NCBI GenBank assembly: GCA_937924495.1
Contig: CALDSS010000142.1
Location: forward strand, 1-35,427
From: an uncultured Saprospiraceae bacterium
Lineage (GTDB): Bacteria > Bacteroidota > Bacteroidia > Chitinophagales > Saprospiraceae
Direction of reading: 5' to 3'
Length of the DNA: 35,427 nt
Of this stretch, positions 25,859 to 34,560 are shown one piece after another. The position numbers and the translations under genes are program-made. The stretch's first letter is position 1. Each line of letters begins with the position of its first letter. The notes beneath the pieces are model-generated. The model saw nothing but the letters and a program-made list of their open reading frames with translations, had not been told where the DNA came from and made no database searches.

Positions 25859-28498
25859 TCAACTATTACGAGCACCGAAACCAATTTTCTTTTTGGTAAA
25901 AATATCTGATTCAGAGTTGAAAGAAAGCGATTTTAAATCTTCGATATGAATCATTTTAGTATCAATTTTTAGTCTTTCTTCGATAGAAAATTTTGACAAC
26001 CGCAGATTCTGATTTTTAACAACATCATCAACAATACCACGAATGGTTCGTGCATTTCCAAAATATTGATCGCGATATTCAAAAATGAAATTGAAGTATT
26101 TCAAAAGCTTTTCACGTGCATCTTCAGCCAATTTCAGATTTTTATTATCCAATAAAAAATCTGCAATTTCCATCAATTCCTCTGCAGAGTAGTCTTCAAA
26201 TTTCAAAACTTTATCAAAACGAGAGTTCAAACCAGGATTGGCTTTCAGGAAGGCATCCATATTTTCTGGATAACCTGCTGCAAAAACAAAAAATTCTCCT
26301 CGCCGATCCTCCATACGTTTCAATAATGTTTGAATTGCTTCATCGCCAAAATCTCCTTGGGCAATGCCTTTTTTCGTTGTGAGGGCGTAGGCCTCATCAA
26401 CAAAAAGCACGCCTCCAAGAGCTTCATCGATTTTTTTAGCTGTTTTGATAGCGGTCTGCCCTACAAACCCTGCAACCAACCCTTGGCGGTCGGTTTCAAT
26501 CATGTGCCCTCGTTCCAGTACGCCAAGCGCTTTATAAATTCTCGTCAATATTCGGGCAACGGTCGTTTTACCCGTGCCGGGGTTCCCGACAAAAACAGTA
26601 TGAAAAGAGAAATTTTTCAATACTTCTTGATCTGACTCTTTGTAATAGCGTACCAACTCTATGAGTTCATAGATTTGAGCTTTTACTTTTTTGAGACCAA
26701 TCAATTTATCTAATTCTGCCAACGACTCTTCCAAAAAGCCCTCATCTATTGGAATATTTGGAAGCTGCTTTGGCTTTTTATAGTCAATTTTTAAAATATC
26801 TTCTAGCGTGATTGTTTCCAAGACCTTCTTTTCGGCTTTTTCTGGATTGGGCAATGACATGACTCGCAATCCCAAATTCACTTTTGCTTTTTCTATCAAA
26901 TCATGAATGAAACGTGCATTTCCAAAAGTTTTATCCCTATCACGGTAGGCGTGAATAATGATTTCCTCAATTTTTCGGCTTGCCGCATTTGTTAGTTTGA
27001 CATCCATTTTCTCACAAGCGTATTTCGCAATAACGGTCAACTCCTGCGGCAAATAATCTGCAAATTCAAAATTATGTTTAAATCTACTTTTTAGTCCAGG
27101 ATTAGAAATTAGAAATTTCTCCATCTGTTCAGGATAACCAGCTACAATAACTGACAAATCGCCTTTACCGTTAGAGAGTTCTTTTACTAAAATTTCAATC
27201 ACTTCTCGACCAAAATCCTTGTTGTCTTCTTTGGAACGAACTAAAGAATAGGCCTCGTCAATAAAAAGTACCCCTCCTCTCGCTTTTTCGATTGCTTCTT
27301 TAACTTTTGGAGCTGTTTGGCCAATATATTCACCAACCAAATCTACTCTATCTACCTCATGGACATGTCCTTTGGAGAGTAAACCCATTTTATGGTAGAG
27401 TTTACCCATCATCTTTGCCACCGTTGTCTTACCTGTTCCAGGGTTACCAGTAAAAACAGAGTGAACATTGATTCTATCATTTTCGACAAATCCTTTTTCT
27501 TTTCTTAACTGTAGAAAATGGATGTATTTGGCATGATCCTTTACTTTTTGTTTGATTTCACTGAGACCAATTAAATTTTCCAGTCCTTCTAATACTTCCT
27601 CAAACGTCTGATGTAAATCCTCAATTGGATTCATTAACAAAGGTGAGTCTTGGTTGGGTAACCAAACAGCAGGCGTGCCTTCCTCAAAATCATCACAAAC
27701 CTCAAAAGGAATGACGGCCAACACATGATCCATAAAAATCAATTCGGCTGTGTAGTGATCCGGTCGCCAACTTGCTTTGGCATTCGAGCCCCAACCAGCC
27801 GTAAGTGTCACTACTTCATTTTTCTTATCAATTCGCTGTAAGCGAATAATTTGCCCTTTCAACTCACGAGCGTCATTATAGAATTTTACAAAAATTTCAC
27901 TCTGCCAGCTATGTGTTAGGTTGAGGTTTTTGAAAATAATTTCTAAATATATATAACGTGTCTCCTCGGCCGAAAACTTTTTATAATAAACTCTTTCCTC
28001 CTCTATCACGTCATCATACGAGCCTTCATACAGTCGGATAGATTGTACATTTAAGTAGGGATTATCAAATTTCTGAATTTCTCGACCTGCATCTTCTATG
28101 TAAAAATATTTGGAAGAAATTTTTTGACCATCTAACCATGCTTCCCAAAAATAGGTACCTCTCTTCCAAAAAGCACCATCGCTCTTATTACCCCAACCCT
28201 CCCGAATGTAAACGATGTTATCATACTTGCTTACATTCTTGGAGATAGGCAATGAGCAAATCTCAGTCTTGTTTTTGTGAAAGGAAAAACATTTAAGGAC
28301 AAGATTGATTTCCCAATCTTCTTGGTCAAACATTTTATTATAAAAGGAAAGTTCGGCGTAGATAAATGATGTATCAAAACGGTCAAAGACTTGACGATAA
28401 CGTTTTTTGTTATCCGCCAACCATTCAGTCGAGGAGTAAACTCTCAACTCTTTGAATTTGTAGTGGACATCCGGCGATTCATTAGTTACCTCGAACAT
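25859..28498 (-). CDS. Double AAA+ ATPase of the CbbX/SpoVK type with duplicated N-terminal domain
   Basis: This 879-aa cytoplasmic protein has two AAA+ modules. The first has Walker A GNPGTGKTT (351-359), pore-loop YIGQTA (391-396), Walker B GGVLFIDEAYSL (408-419), an arginine-finger region NPGLKSRF (466-473) and sensor 2 FGNARF. The second repeats these: GNPGTGKTT (638-646), FVGQTA, GGVLFVDEAYAL (695-706), NPGLNSRF (754-761), FGNARTIRG. These are the hallmarks of the CbbX/SpoVK/EccA clade, whose members remodel protein complexes. Residues about 15-135 and 150-267 look like two copies of one beta-rich domain, each with an REGWG or TAGWG turn followed by W, Y and a closing F-x-V/I strand. I cannot name that domain. 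Both ATPase sites look intact. The partner protein is unknown, and the gene stands alone between two gaps. Confidence 0.92.
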   Translation of the reverse strand: MFEVTNESPDVHYKFKELRVYSSTEWLADNKKRYRQVFDRFDTSFIYAELSFYNKMFDQEDWEINLVLKCFSFHKNKTEICSLPISKNVSKYDNIVYIREGWGNKSDGAFWKRGTYFWEAWLDGQKISSKYFYIEDAGREIQKFDNPYLNVQSIRLYEGSYDDVIEEERVYYKKFSAEETRYIYLEIIFKNLNLTHSWQSEIFVKFYNDARELKGQIIRLQRIDKKNEVVTLTAGWGSNAKASWRPDHYTAELIFMDHVLAVIPFEVCDDFEEGTPAVWLPNQDSPLLMNPIEDLHQTFEEVLEGLENLIGLSEIKQKVKDHAKYIHFLQLRKEKGFVENDRINVHSVFTGNPGTGKTTVAKMMGKLYHKMGLLSKGHVHEVDRVDLVGEYIGQTAPKVKEAIEKARGGVLFIDEAYSLVRSKEDNKDFGREVIEILVKELSNGKGDLSVIVAGYPEQMEKFLISNPGLKSRFKHNFEFADYLPQELTVIAKYACEKMDVKLTNAASRKIEEIIIHAYRDRDKTFGNARFIHDLIEKAKVNLGLRVMSLPNPEKAEKKVLETITLEDILKIDYKKPKQLPNIPIDEGFLEESLAELDKLIGLKKVKAQIYELIELVRYYKESDQEVLKNFSFHTVFVGNPGTGKTTVARILTRIYKALGVLERGHMIETDRQGLVAGFVGQTAIKTAKKIDEALGGVLFVDEAYALTTKKGIAQGDFGDEAIQTLLKRMEDRRGEFFVFAAGYPENMDAFLKANPGLNSRFDKVLKFEDYSAEELMEIADFLLDNKNLKLAEDAREKLLKYFNFIFEYRDQYFGNARTIRGIVDDVVKNQNLRLSKFSIEERLKIDTKMIHIEDLKSLSFNSESDIFTKKKIGFGARNS

Positions 28499-28759
28499 AT
28501 TAATTTTCCTCGGTTAGTATCAGTGCCTAAATTTAGGAAGTGCTAAGGAGATTGGCAATAGTAGTTAGAAATTATTTTTAAAAAAATAATAGGAACAACT
28601 AAAAAATAAAAATTTATGTTTCAAGACAAAGGGAGGTTTTTTAAATTTAGGTTGCAGCCTAAAATCTGTTTTTAAACAAATTAGGAATCACCTGATTTAA
28701 TACCATTATCTTAGGTTTGGCATTAATCTCGCAGTTGCAGGAAAAAAGGTATTTTTATA
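28499..28759. other. Divergent intergenic region with palindromes
   Basis: The gap separates the AAA+ gene (minus) from the sulfotransferase-like gene (plus). CCTAAATTTAGG (28527-28538) is a perfect 12-bp palindrome 29 nt upstream of the AAA+ start. Related words recur as TTTAGG-TTGCAG-CCTAAA near 28646-28663. These could be operator sites. No matched Bacteroidota promoter pair was found. Confidence 0.35.
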
Positions 28760-29503
28760 ATGACAGCTGCATTCCAATCAATTCTCAAATATTTGGGTTC
28801 AAGAGGTTTTAAAACTACCTCCAATCATCCAAACTCCGATCATAAAGCATTTATCGATCCTTCTCTTTTTGTAATTACAATCGGCAGCAATAATAGTGAA
28901 ACGTTTCTTGAACTTGAGGATTGCCTTTCAAAATTAGGCGTTCGTTCATTTTCACTCCACAAGAGTTATAAGAATCACTCGAAGTTGAAAGCAATCAGCC
29001 ACGCGGCAAAAATAAAGTATCAGGAAGATAGCATCCCAAAATTGCCTCGCAAGAACTTTTATTGGGAGCAGATTTTTGAAACGAAAAGAAATGTTTTTAA
29101 TGGTTTTTCTGGTTTAGCTTCTATGAATTTTGCACCAGAAGTACTTGATTTTTATTCAAATACACATAATTGCAAAATCATATATTTAAAGGAATGTTCC
29201 GAAAATTGGCATCGACCGATTTTTGAAAAAATTTTCCAACTTGAACAAAAAGGAATGAATCAAGAACAGCTCAATCATTTGTTTGCGCCTCAATTAGGGT
29301 TGATAAAAAACCTAACCAGTCAATATCACGTGAAGGGTGACTCAGCAAGAGAAAATAGCCAAAGAATCTATGATGAGCATCTTCAAAACATAAGAGCTGA
29401 CCTTGTCAACTATTCAAGTTTTGAATTTTCAGGAAAGGAAGACTTTGCGATACTTTCAGCGTTTTTAGCACAAAAATCTCAGAAAAAAGTATTCGGCATG
29501 TAA
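28760..29503 (+). CDS. Sulfotransferase-like protein with degenerate P-loop
   Basis: This 247-aa protein resembles the Sulfotransfer_4 type of P-loop fold. A first strand and loop FVITIGSNNSETFLELEDCL, then KLGVRSFSLHKSYKNHSK, correspond to the PAPS-binding strand, helix and YHM..H region. NGFSGLASMNFAPEVLDFYS then KIIYLKECSENWHRPIFEKI corresponds to the D.P..F..LY and ILT.RD...W segment. The usual GxGRTGT P-loop is replaced by GSNNSET, and the R-D pair by K-E, so catalysis is doubtful. No signal peptide or membrane segment is seen. The MFS gene follows after 31 nt on the same strand, so the two may be co-transcribed. The assignment rests on pattern memory and is moderate at best. Confidence 0.5.
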   Translation: MTAAFQSILKYLGSRGFKTTSNHPNSDHKAFIDPSLFVITIGSNNSETFLELEDCLSKLGVRSFSLHKSYKNHSKLKAISHAAKIKYQEDSIPKLPRKNFYWEQIFETKRNVFNGFSGLASMNFAPEVLDFYSNTHNCKIIYLKECSENWHRPIFEKIFQLEQKGMNQEQLNHLFAPQLGLIKNLTSQYHVKGDSARENSQRIYDEHLQNIRADLVNYSSFEFSGKEDFAILSAFLAQKSQKKVFGM

Positions 29504-29534
29504 TGCTATCTTGCAGCAAAATTTAAGCAATTAG

Positions 29535-30761
29535 ATGTCTGACCCGAATAGTCAAAAATCTGTTTCTCCGCTAGTCATCATTTTCTTGACTGTTTTCCTA
29601 AGCATGTTGGGGGTGACTATTATTTTGCCAATACTTCCTGCGATTTTTGAAGGAGAAACTGCCCTTTTTGCCAATCGTTTCGACCAGCAAGAAAGTTCGT
29701 TATTGTATGGAGCGCTTATCATCAGCTACTCTTTAATGCAGTTTATTGGGGCTCCAATGCTGGGAGCACTTTCAGATAGATTGGGGAGAAAACCCGTCCT
29801 TTTGATGACGAATCTTGGGGCGCTGATTGGTTATTTGCTATTTGGTTATTCCCTTACACAAGGATGGTTGTGGATGCTTTTTGTCAGTAGAATGATTCCG
29901 GGGTTCATGGGTGGAAATGTGGCTGTAGCCCTGTCAAGTATCGCAGATATCAGTGATGAAGACTCAAAAGCTAAAAACTTTGGATTGGTAGGTGCCGCTT
30001 TTGGAATTGGATTCATAATTGGGCCCTCTATCGGAGGGCTGTTGGCAGGCTGGGGTTCGCTGGCAACTCCGTTTTGGTTTACCGCAATTTTGTTGGTATT
30101 CAACCTAATATTAATTTATTTTTTCTACCCCGAAACCAACAAAAATAAAATTGACCGTGAAATCACTCCTTTACAAGCAATAAAGAATATCCAAAAGATA
30201 AGAGGAATGAAAAACCTCTCCAACACCTTTTTGGTAGTGATGTTGGTTTCTTTTGGGTTTTCGTTTTTTACTCAATTTTTTGCCATTTATCTGTATCGAG
30301 AGTTTGCTTTTTCGGTAAGAGATGTTGGATGGCTTTTTGGATGGGTAGGTTTTTGGTTGGCACTTACTCAGGGAGTAATTATTCGATATATAACGGTAAA
30401 ATTCTCTTCCGAGCAAATTTTGAGTATCTCTATTTTATTCGTAGGAATTTTCATTTTGATGCTTTTATTGCCCACTCAAAAATGGATGTTTTATATGGTG
30501 CAACCGTTGATTGCCATTAGTTATGGGTTGACTAATCCTAATCTAACAGCAATGGTTTCTAAACTGGCTAAACCAGAACAACAAGGAGAAATTCTGGGCC
30601 TAAATCAATCGATGTCCTCGTTGGGGCAGATTATTCCACCAATGATTGGTGGCTATTTGGCAGGAATAAATGCCACGTGGCCAATCATCGCTTCTGCGGT
30701 TTTGATGGCAACGGCTTGGATGGTATTTTTTACGAAAGTCAGAAAGAAAATTGAGAATTGA
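29535..30761 (+). CDS. MFS transporter, TCR/Tet-like exporter
   Basis: This 408-aa protein has about twelve membrane helices. The MFS motif A is clear between helices 2 and 3 (GALSDRLGRKPVLL, residues 77-90). The helix-5 region GAAFGIGFIIGPSIGGLLAG matches the antiporter motif C typical of drug/H+ exporters (G-x-x-x-GP-x-x-GG), and the PALSDRLGRRPV-like context is that of TetA relatives. It probably exports a small molecule using the proton gradient; the substrate is unknown. Length is typical for the family. The stop codon at 30759-30761 lies inside the left arm of an inverted repeat shared with the convergent methyltransferase gene. Confidence 0.9.
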   Translation: MSDPNSQKSVSPLVIIFLTVFLSMLGVTIILPILPAIFEGETALFANRFDQQESSLLYGALIISYSLMQFIGAPMLGALSDRLGRKPVLLMTNLGALIGYLLFGYSLTQGWLWMLFVSRMIPGFMGGNVAVALSSIADISDEDSKAKNFGLVGAAFGIGFIIGPSIGGLLAGWGSLATPFWFTAILLVFNLILIYFFYPETNKNKIDREITPLQAIKNIQKIRGMKNLSNTFLVVMLVSFGFSFFTQFFAIYLYREFAFSVRDVGWLFGWVGFWLALTQGVIIRYITVKFSSEQILSISILFVGIFILMLLLPTQKWMFYMVQPLIAISYGLTNPNLTAMVSKLAKPEQQGEILGLNQSMSSLGQIIPPMIGGYLAGINATWPIIASAVLMATAWMVFFTKVRKKIEN

Positions 30762-30896
30762 GAGTGGAGAATTAAGAATTTTCATGCGAAATTTAACTGT
30801 TCTCGATCTTTTTTGAAAAAGCGAAATAAAATCGACGGTTTACAGGCTATGTCTTCTCAAAATTCAAAATTCTTGTTCTCCCTTCATTTTTCAATT
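30756..30896. repeat. Inverted repeat spanning both stop codons of convergent genes
   Basis: The left arm (30756-30782) begins AATTGA and ends AAGAATTTT. The right arm (30866-30896) is its imperfect inverse, with a GAGAA core match and a 4-nt indel. Each arm contains the stop codon of one of the two convergent genes. It is probably a shared, bidirectional end-of-transcript structure. Confidence 0.55.
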
Positions 30897-31463
30897 AAAG
30901 CATTCTAAAACAAAGGCAGGTGGCATATTTCTCGCCTCAAAATGTACCTCTATATTTTTGAAAAACTTTTCATATAATTTCTTAGCAAGAAGAGAATAAT
31001 TAATCTGAATAAAGCGGCCTCCTAATTTTAGGTTTTCAACGGAAGTTCTAAGGATCCTTTTCCCCAATTCTTCTGGGAGAGAAACAAATGGGATGGCAGA
31101 AACGATATTGTCTGCTTTTTCAAAACCATATTGAGCGAGATATTCAGGAAGTTTTTCCGCCGAATCTTCAATTACTTTTACACGTGGGTCTTTTATCTTT
31201 TCTCTGATTGTATTGCAAAATTTCTCATTTACCTCAAAAGTCAAAAGTAGGGCATCTTCTCTCATATTTTTTAAAATATGTTCTGTCACTACTCCATCTC
31301 CTGCGCCTAATTCCACTATGATTTTTGAATTATCAAAATCTACGTAACTCACCATCTTTTCACATAAAAACTGAGAACTACGTGTAAACGTCCCCACTGT
31401 TCTCAAATTTTTGAGACTCTCTCCAAGAAACTTCAGCTTGTTCATAAAGTTATTTTTTCCCAC
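30891..31463 (-). CDS. SAM-dependent methyltransferase, phospholipid N-methyltransferase (PmtA)-like
   Basis: This is a 190-aa class I methyltransferase. KNLRTVGTFTRSSQFLCEKM near the N-terminus is the family signature of PmtA-like enzymes, which are related to rRNA adenine dimethylases. Motif I is VELGAGDG (50-57), the acidic motif II region follows in LLTFEVNEKF, and IVSAIPFVSLPEE matches the NxPF-like motif IV position. PmtA enzymes methylate phosphatidylethanolamine at the inner membrane face; the exact acceptor here cannot be read. The second Met (at 31445, MNKLKFLGES) is an equally good or better start, giving 184 aa. It is convergent with the MFS gene. Confidence 0.82.
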   Translation of the reverse strand: MGKNNFMNKLKFLGESLKNLRTVGTFTRSSQFLCEKMVSYVDFDNSKIIVELGAGDGVVTEHILKNMREDALLLTFEVNEKFCNTIREKIKDPRVKVIEDSAEKLPEYLAQYGFEKADNIVSAIPFVSLPEELGKRILRTSVENLKLGGRFIQINYSLLAKKLYEKFFKNIEVHFEARNMPPAFVLECFN

Positions 31464-31576
31464 AGTAATTGCTTTCTGACTTGGGTTGTTTTGAAAGAAA
31501 ACACAAAGAAAACCTTTTATTATAAATTCGTAAACTTAGAAGTTATATAATAATTGAGATTATTGGTAAAAATTAG

Positions 31577-31602
31577 GATTAAGAACTTCTTTTTTCTTAA
31601 TC
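31577..31602. repeat. 9-bp inverted repeat in a divergent intergenic region
   Basis: GATTAAGAA (31577-31585) is inverted exactly at 31594-31602 around CTTCTTTT, between the methyltransferase (minus) and the DUF6089 gene (plus). It may be an operator. Confidence 0.35.
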
Positions 31603-31687
31603 TCCTTCTGTTAAAACAAACATATTTTACTTTTTAAAATACAAATTAATACAATGATTTGGGTACAAAATTCAGTTATTGCTAACA

Positions 31688-31695
31688 TACCTTTG
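31688..31695 (+). promoter_or_regulatory. Bacteroidota-type -7 element for the DUF6089 gene
   Basis: TACCTTTG matches the TAnnTTTG consensus and lies 29 nt upstream of the ATG at 31725. A TTTG at about 31658 is a possible -33 partner, although the spacing of about 26 nt is long. Confidence 0.6.
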
Positions 31696-31724
31696 CAACC
31701 TAAATTAAAAAAAATCCTCCCCTT

Positions 31725-32591
31725 ATGTTTCGTAGTATTTCTATCTTAATTTTTATTTTTTTCGCTTCATTTCTATTTGGTCAAAGTTTTGAAGTGGGTG
31801 CTACTTTTGGTATTTCAAATTACTCCGGTGATTTTGTTCCAATGCTTCCTTTCTCAGCAGAAACCAATTTAGCAGCCGGTGGTTTTGCTCGGTTAAATTT
31901 CAGTAAAAACCTGTCAGTCAAAACTTCTTTTATGACCACCACCTTATCTGGTTCTGATAGTAATTATGACAATTTTCAGAGAAATCTCTCTTTCCGTACT
32001 CCAATTACAGAAATTGCAATTATTCCTGAGTATAATTTTACTTTTTTTAAAGAAAACAAATTTCTGAAGGATTGGAGACCCTTCCTTTTTGCGGGTGTAG
32101 GAATGTTTAAATTTAATCCGCAAACGATGTACAGAGGAAGTTATGTAGATCTGCAGCCGTTGGGGACTGAAGGCCAAGGAATGCCGGGTCAACCAGCAAA
32201 ATATGGCCTAACTCAAATTGCTATTCCCTTTGGAGGAGGCGTAAAAATGGAAATAAATAGAAGCTGGAATCTTGAATTCTTCATGAATATAAGATACACT
32301 TTTACGGATTATATTGACGATGTCAGTACAAATTATGCCTCAAACCTGGATGAACTGATCAATGCTAACGGAACTTTAGCTGGCGATCTTTCTTCTCGCC
32401 AGTGGGAATATCTAAACCAGCAATGTTTGTGTGAGGATCATACACCAGCAAATACTTACAGTCCCAGTACTCAAAGAGGTGGTGAAGATATTGGAGACTA
32501 TTACTTTACGGTAGGTGTTGCAGTTTCTTATAAAATCTTCAAATTTTCGGAGAAAAAGAACCACAAAGAGAAATGTCCAAAATGGAAGTAG
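31725..32591 (+). CDS. DUF6089-type outer-membrane beta-barrel protein
   Basis: This 288-aa protein has a signal peptide (1-19, ending SFLFG), then an N-terminal EVGATFGISNYSGDF of the kind common to DUF6089 proteins. Alternating hydrophobic strands follow (AAGGFARLNFSKNLSVKTSF, AIIPEYNFTFF, PFLFAGVGMFKFNP, AIPFGGGVKMEINRSWNLEF). The late strand DYYFTVGVAVSYKIF is followed by a lysine-rich tail. It is predicted to form an outer-membrane barrel; no enzymatic or transport role can be assigned. The C-terminal KKNHKEKCPKWK tail is typical of the family in this phylum. Length is normal. Confidence 0.85.
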   Translation: MFRSISILIFIFFASFLFGQSFEVGATFGISNYSGDFVPMLPFSAETNLAAGGFARLNFSKNLSVKTSFMTTTLSGSDSNYDNFQRNLSFRTPITEIAIIPEYNFTFFKENKFLKDWRPFLFAGVGMFKFNPQTMYRGSYVDLQPLGTEGQGMPGQPAKYGLTQIAIPFGGGVKMEINRSWNLEFFMNIRYTFTDYIDDVSTNYASNLDELINANGTLAGDLSSRQWEYLNQQCLCEDHTPANTYSPSTQRGGEDIGDYYFTVGVAVSYKIFKFSEKKNHKEKCPKWK

Positions 32592-32602
32592 GAAAGTTCA
32601 AA

Positions 32603-32654
32603 TTCAAGAATCAAGTTTAAGAACAATAAAATGAACTTGTACTTGATTCTTGAA
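32603..32654. terminator. 14-bp perfect inverted repeat between convergent genes
   Basis: TTCAAGAATCAAGT (32603-32616) is exactly inverted at 32641-32654. It lies 12 nt after the DUF6089 stop and 16 nt beyond the stop of the OadA-like gene. On the plus strand it is followed by CTTGTTTTT. It is probably a shared terminator. Confidence 0.65.
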
Positions 32655-32669
32655 CTTGATCTTGTTTTT

Positions 32670-34556
32670 CTATTTAAGTCGCAAAATCACATCCTCTTCC
32701 TCGATATCCTCACCACTGATGGCTGCAATCTCAACCACAGTTCCACCTTTATCGGCAGTAATGGCATTATAAACTTTCATACTTTCGATGTAGCCGATTA
32801 CATCACCCGGTTTTATTACATCTCCTACCTTTACAGGAGATTCACTATTATCTTTTGTTAATAGGAATTTCCCTTCCAACGGAGCTATAATTTCAGCAGT
32901 AGATTCTGAAATACTTGCAGTTGGTGCAGCGGCTCCTTTCTGAGTATTATTTGATGAGGATGAAGCCACGCCACTATCGTTTCCGTAGGAAACTTTGACT
33001 CGATAAGATTCGCCATTTACATCAATATTTAACTCTTTTGGTTGACCTGACATCATCATCGGAACACCAGCGGCAGCGGCAGGTATTTTACCAGCATCAG
33101 CTCTTCTTTTCGCCAAATCAGCCGAGAATTTTTCTTTTGCTTTGCCAGATTTGAAATCTTCATATTGAGGTGGATGCATGGCATATTCCAATAACTCCTC
33201 ATCATCTTGACCATAATCCCAACCTTTTTCATCCATTTTTTGAGCAAAGAATTCCAACTCATCTGGATATAAATCTTGCGGATTACCGTAGAAAAACTCT
33301 TTGTTTTGCTCATTGGCGATGGCTTGAATTTCATCGCCCAACTGACCTGGTAATTTACCTGATTTACCGAGCAACATGCCCCATGTATTTTCATCAATCA
33401 AAGCCCATCTTGGTTTGCCTTTGATGAGATTCAGAGCATTCATCAAAGAAACATTTTTCACATACTGGCTAAATGGAGTCACCAACGGCGGATACCCCAT
33501 CTGAGGCCAAGCATGTTGCACTTCTTCAAATAATTTAACCAATAAATCATCTCTCGAAATCTCTGGCTTTCCTTTTTTCTTCAATAATTTGTTAGTAGAA
33601 GCCAAACTCTTTTCAAGGTCAGCCATCAAACTACCCATCATACCTCCTGGAAGACCAGGGCCAATGAGCAATGAATTCATTTTCCGATTATTAGGCGAAA
33701 TATAAAAGCCCAAATAGTCATCCATAAACTCCTGAGAAAGCGATCTTGCTTGCATGTAGGCCTTCATATTCACTTCTGGCACACTGAAACCTGCATCTCT
33801 CAACATCTCACGAACTGCCAATACATCTGCATGGCCTGTTCCCCAACTCAAAGGCTCCATTCCAACATCAATAATATCCGCCCCTGCCCTTGCTGCCTCC
33901 AAGGAAGAAGCGATGGAAAAACCAGGGGTGGAATGTCCATGATATTGAACTAAAATATTAGGATGATTGGATTTGATTCCCTTGATAATTTTCCCAACGG
34001 AAACAGGACGACCAATCCCAGCCATGTCTTTGATGCAAATCTCCTGAGCACCTATTTCAACATATTTACTGGCAAGGTCGATGTAATAATCGACGGTATG
34101 AACGGGTGAGAACGTCAAACTCAAAGCACCCTGCGCAATCATTCCCGCCTCCTTTGCATATTTAAAAGATAGCTCCAAATTTTGTGGGTTGTTAAGTCCA
34201 TCAAAACTTCTCGAAATATCTGTCCCCTGCTTCTTTTTTACTTGAAACATCAACTTTCGAATATCGGAAGGAACGGGGCTCATACGAATTCCATTCAATC
34301 CTCTTTCCAACATTTGGGTTTGAATGCCCACATCGTTGAAGGGTTGTGTCCATTTTCTTACGGCAGTATTGGGGTTTTCACCAAAAAGCAGATTTACCTG
34401 CTCAAATCCTCCTCCATTCGTTTCTACTCTCGCAAAGCAGCCCATGTCAATGATTGGTCCAGCCACTCTCGTCAATTGGTCAACACGCGGCACATACTTT
34501 CCAGCAGATTGCCACATATCACGATAGACCAAACAAAGTTTAATATCTTTTCCCAT
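32670..34556 (-). CDS. oadA: OadA-like carboxyltransferase with biotinyl domain
   Basis: This 628-aa protein has a TIM-barrel carboxyltransferase (about 1-470) and a C-terminal biotinyl domain (about 553-628). The barrel has R-D-M-W-Q-S (12-17), the lysine motif KDMAG (176-180), the metal-site histidines H206 and H208 in YHGHSTPG, and VTPFSQYV (359-366). The biotin-acceptor lysine is K594 in ESMKVYN. The family comprises oxaloacetate/methylmalonyl-CoA decarboxylase alpha subunits and pyruvate carboxylase B subunits. Several usually fixed stretches differ (YRDMWQS for LRDxxQS, HGHSTPG for HTHDTxG), so the substrate is uncertain. An OadG-like gene lies 4 nt upstream, but no beta-subunit gene is in the window. 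A Pro/Ala/Ser-rich linker joins the two domains. Confidence 0.85.
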   Translation of the reverse strand: MGKDIKLCLVYRDMWQSAGKYVPRVDQLTRVAGPIIDMGCFARVETNGGGFEQVNLLFGENPNTAVRKWTQPFNDVGIQTQMLERGLNGIRMSPVPSDIRKLMFQVKKKQGTDISRSFDGLNNPQNLELSFKYAKEAGMIAQGALSLTFSPVHTVDYYIDLASKYVEIGAQEICIKDMAGIGRPVSVGKIIKGIKSNHPNILVQYHGHSTPGFSIASSLEAARAGADIIDVGMEPLSWGTGHADVLAVREMLRDAGFSVPEVNMKAYMQARSLSQEFMDDYLGFYISPNNRKMNSLLIGPGLPGGMMGSLMADLEKSLASTNKLLKKKGKPEISRDDLLVKLFEEVQHAWPQMGYPPLVTPFSQYVKNVSLMNALNLIKGKPRWALIDENTWGMLLGKSGKLPGQLGDEIQAIANEQNKEFFYGNPQDLYPDELEFFAQKMDEKGWDYGQDDEELLEYAMHPPQYEDFKSGKAKEKFSADLAKRRADAGKIPAAAAGVPMMMSGQPKELNIDVNGESYRVKVSYGNDSGVASSSSNNTQKGAAAPTASISESTAEIIAPLEGKFLLTKDNSESPVKVGDVIKPGDVIGYIESMKVYNAITADKGGTVVEIAAISGEDIEEEDVILRLK

Positions 34557-34560
34557 GCGT

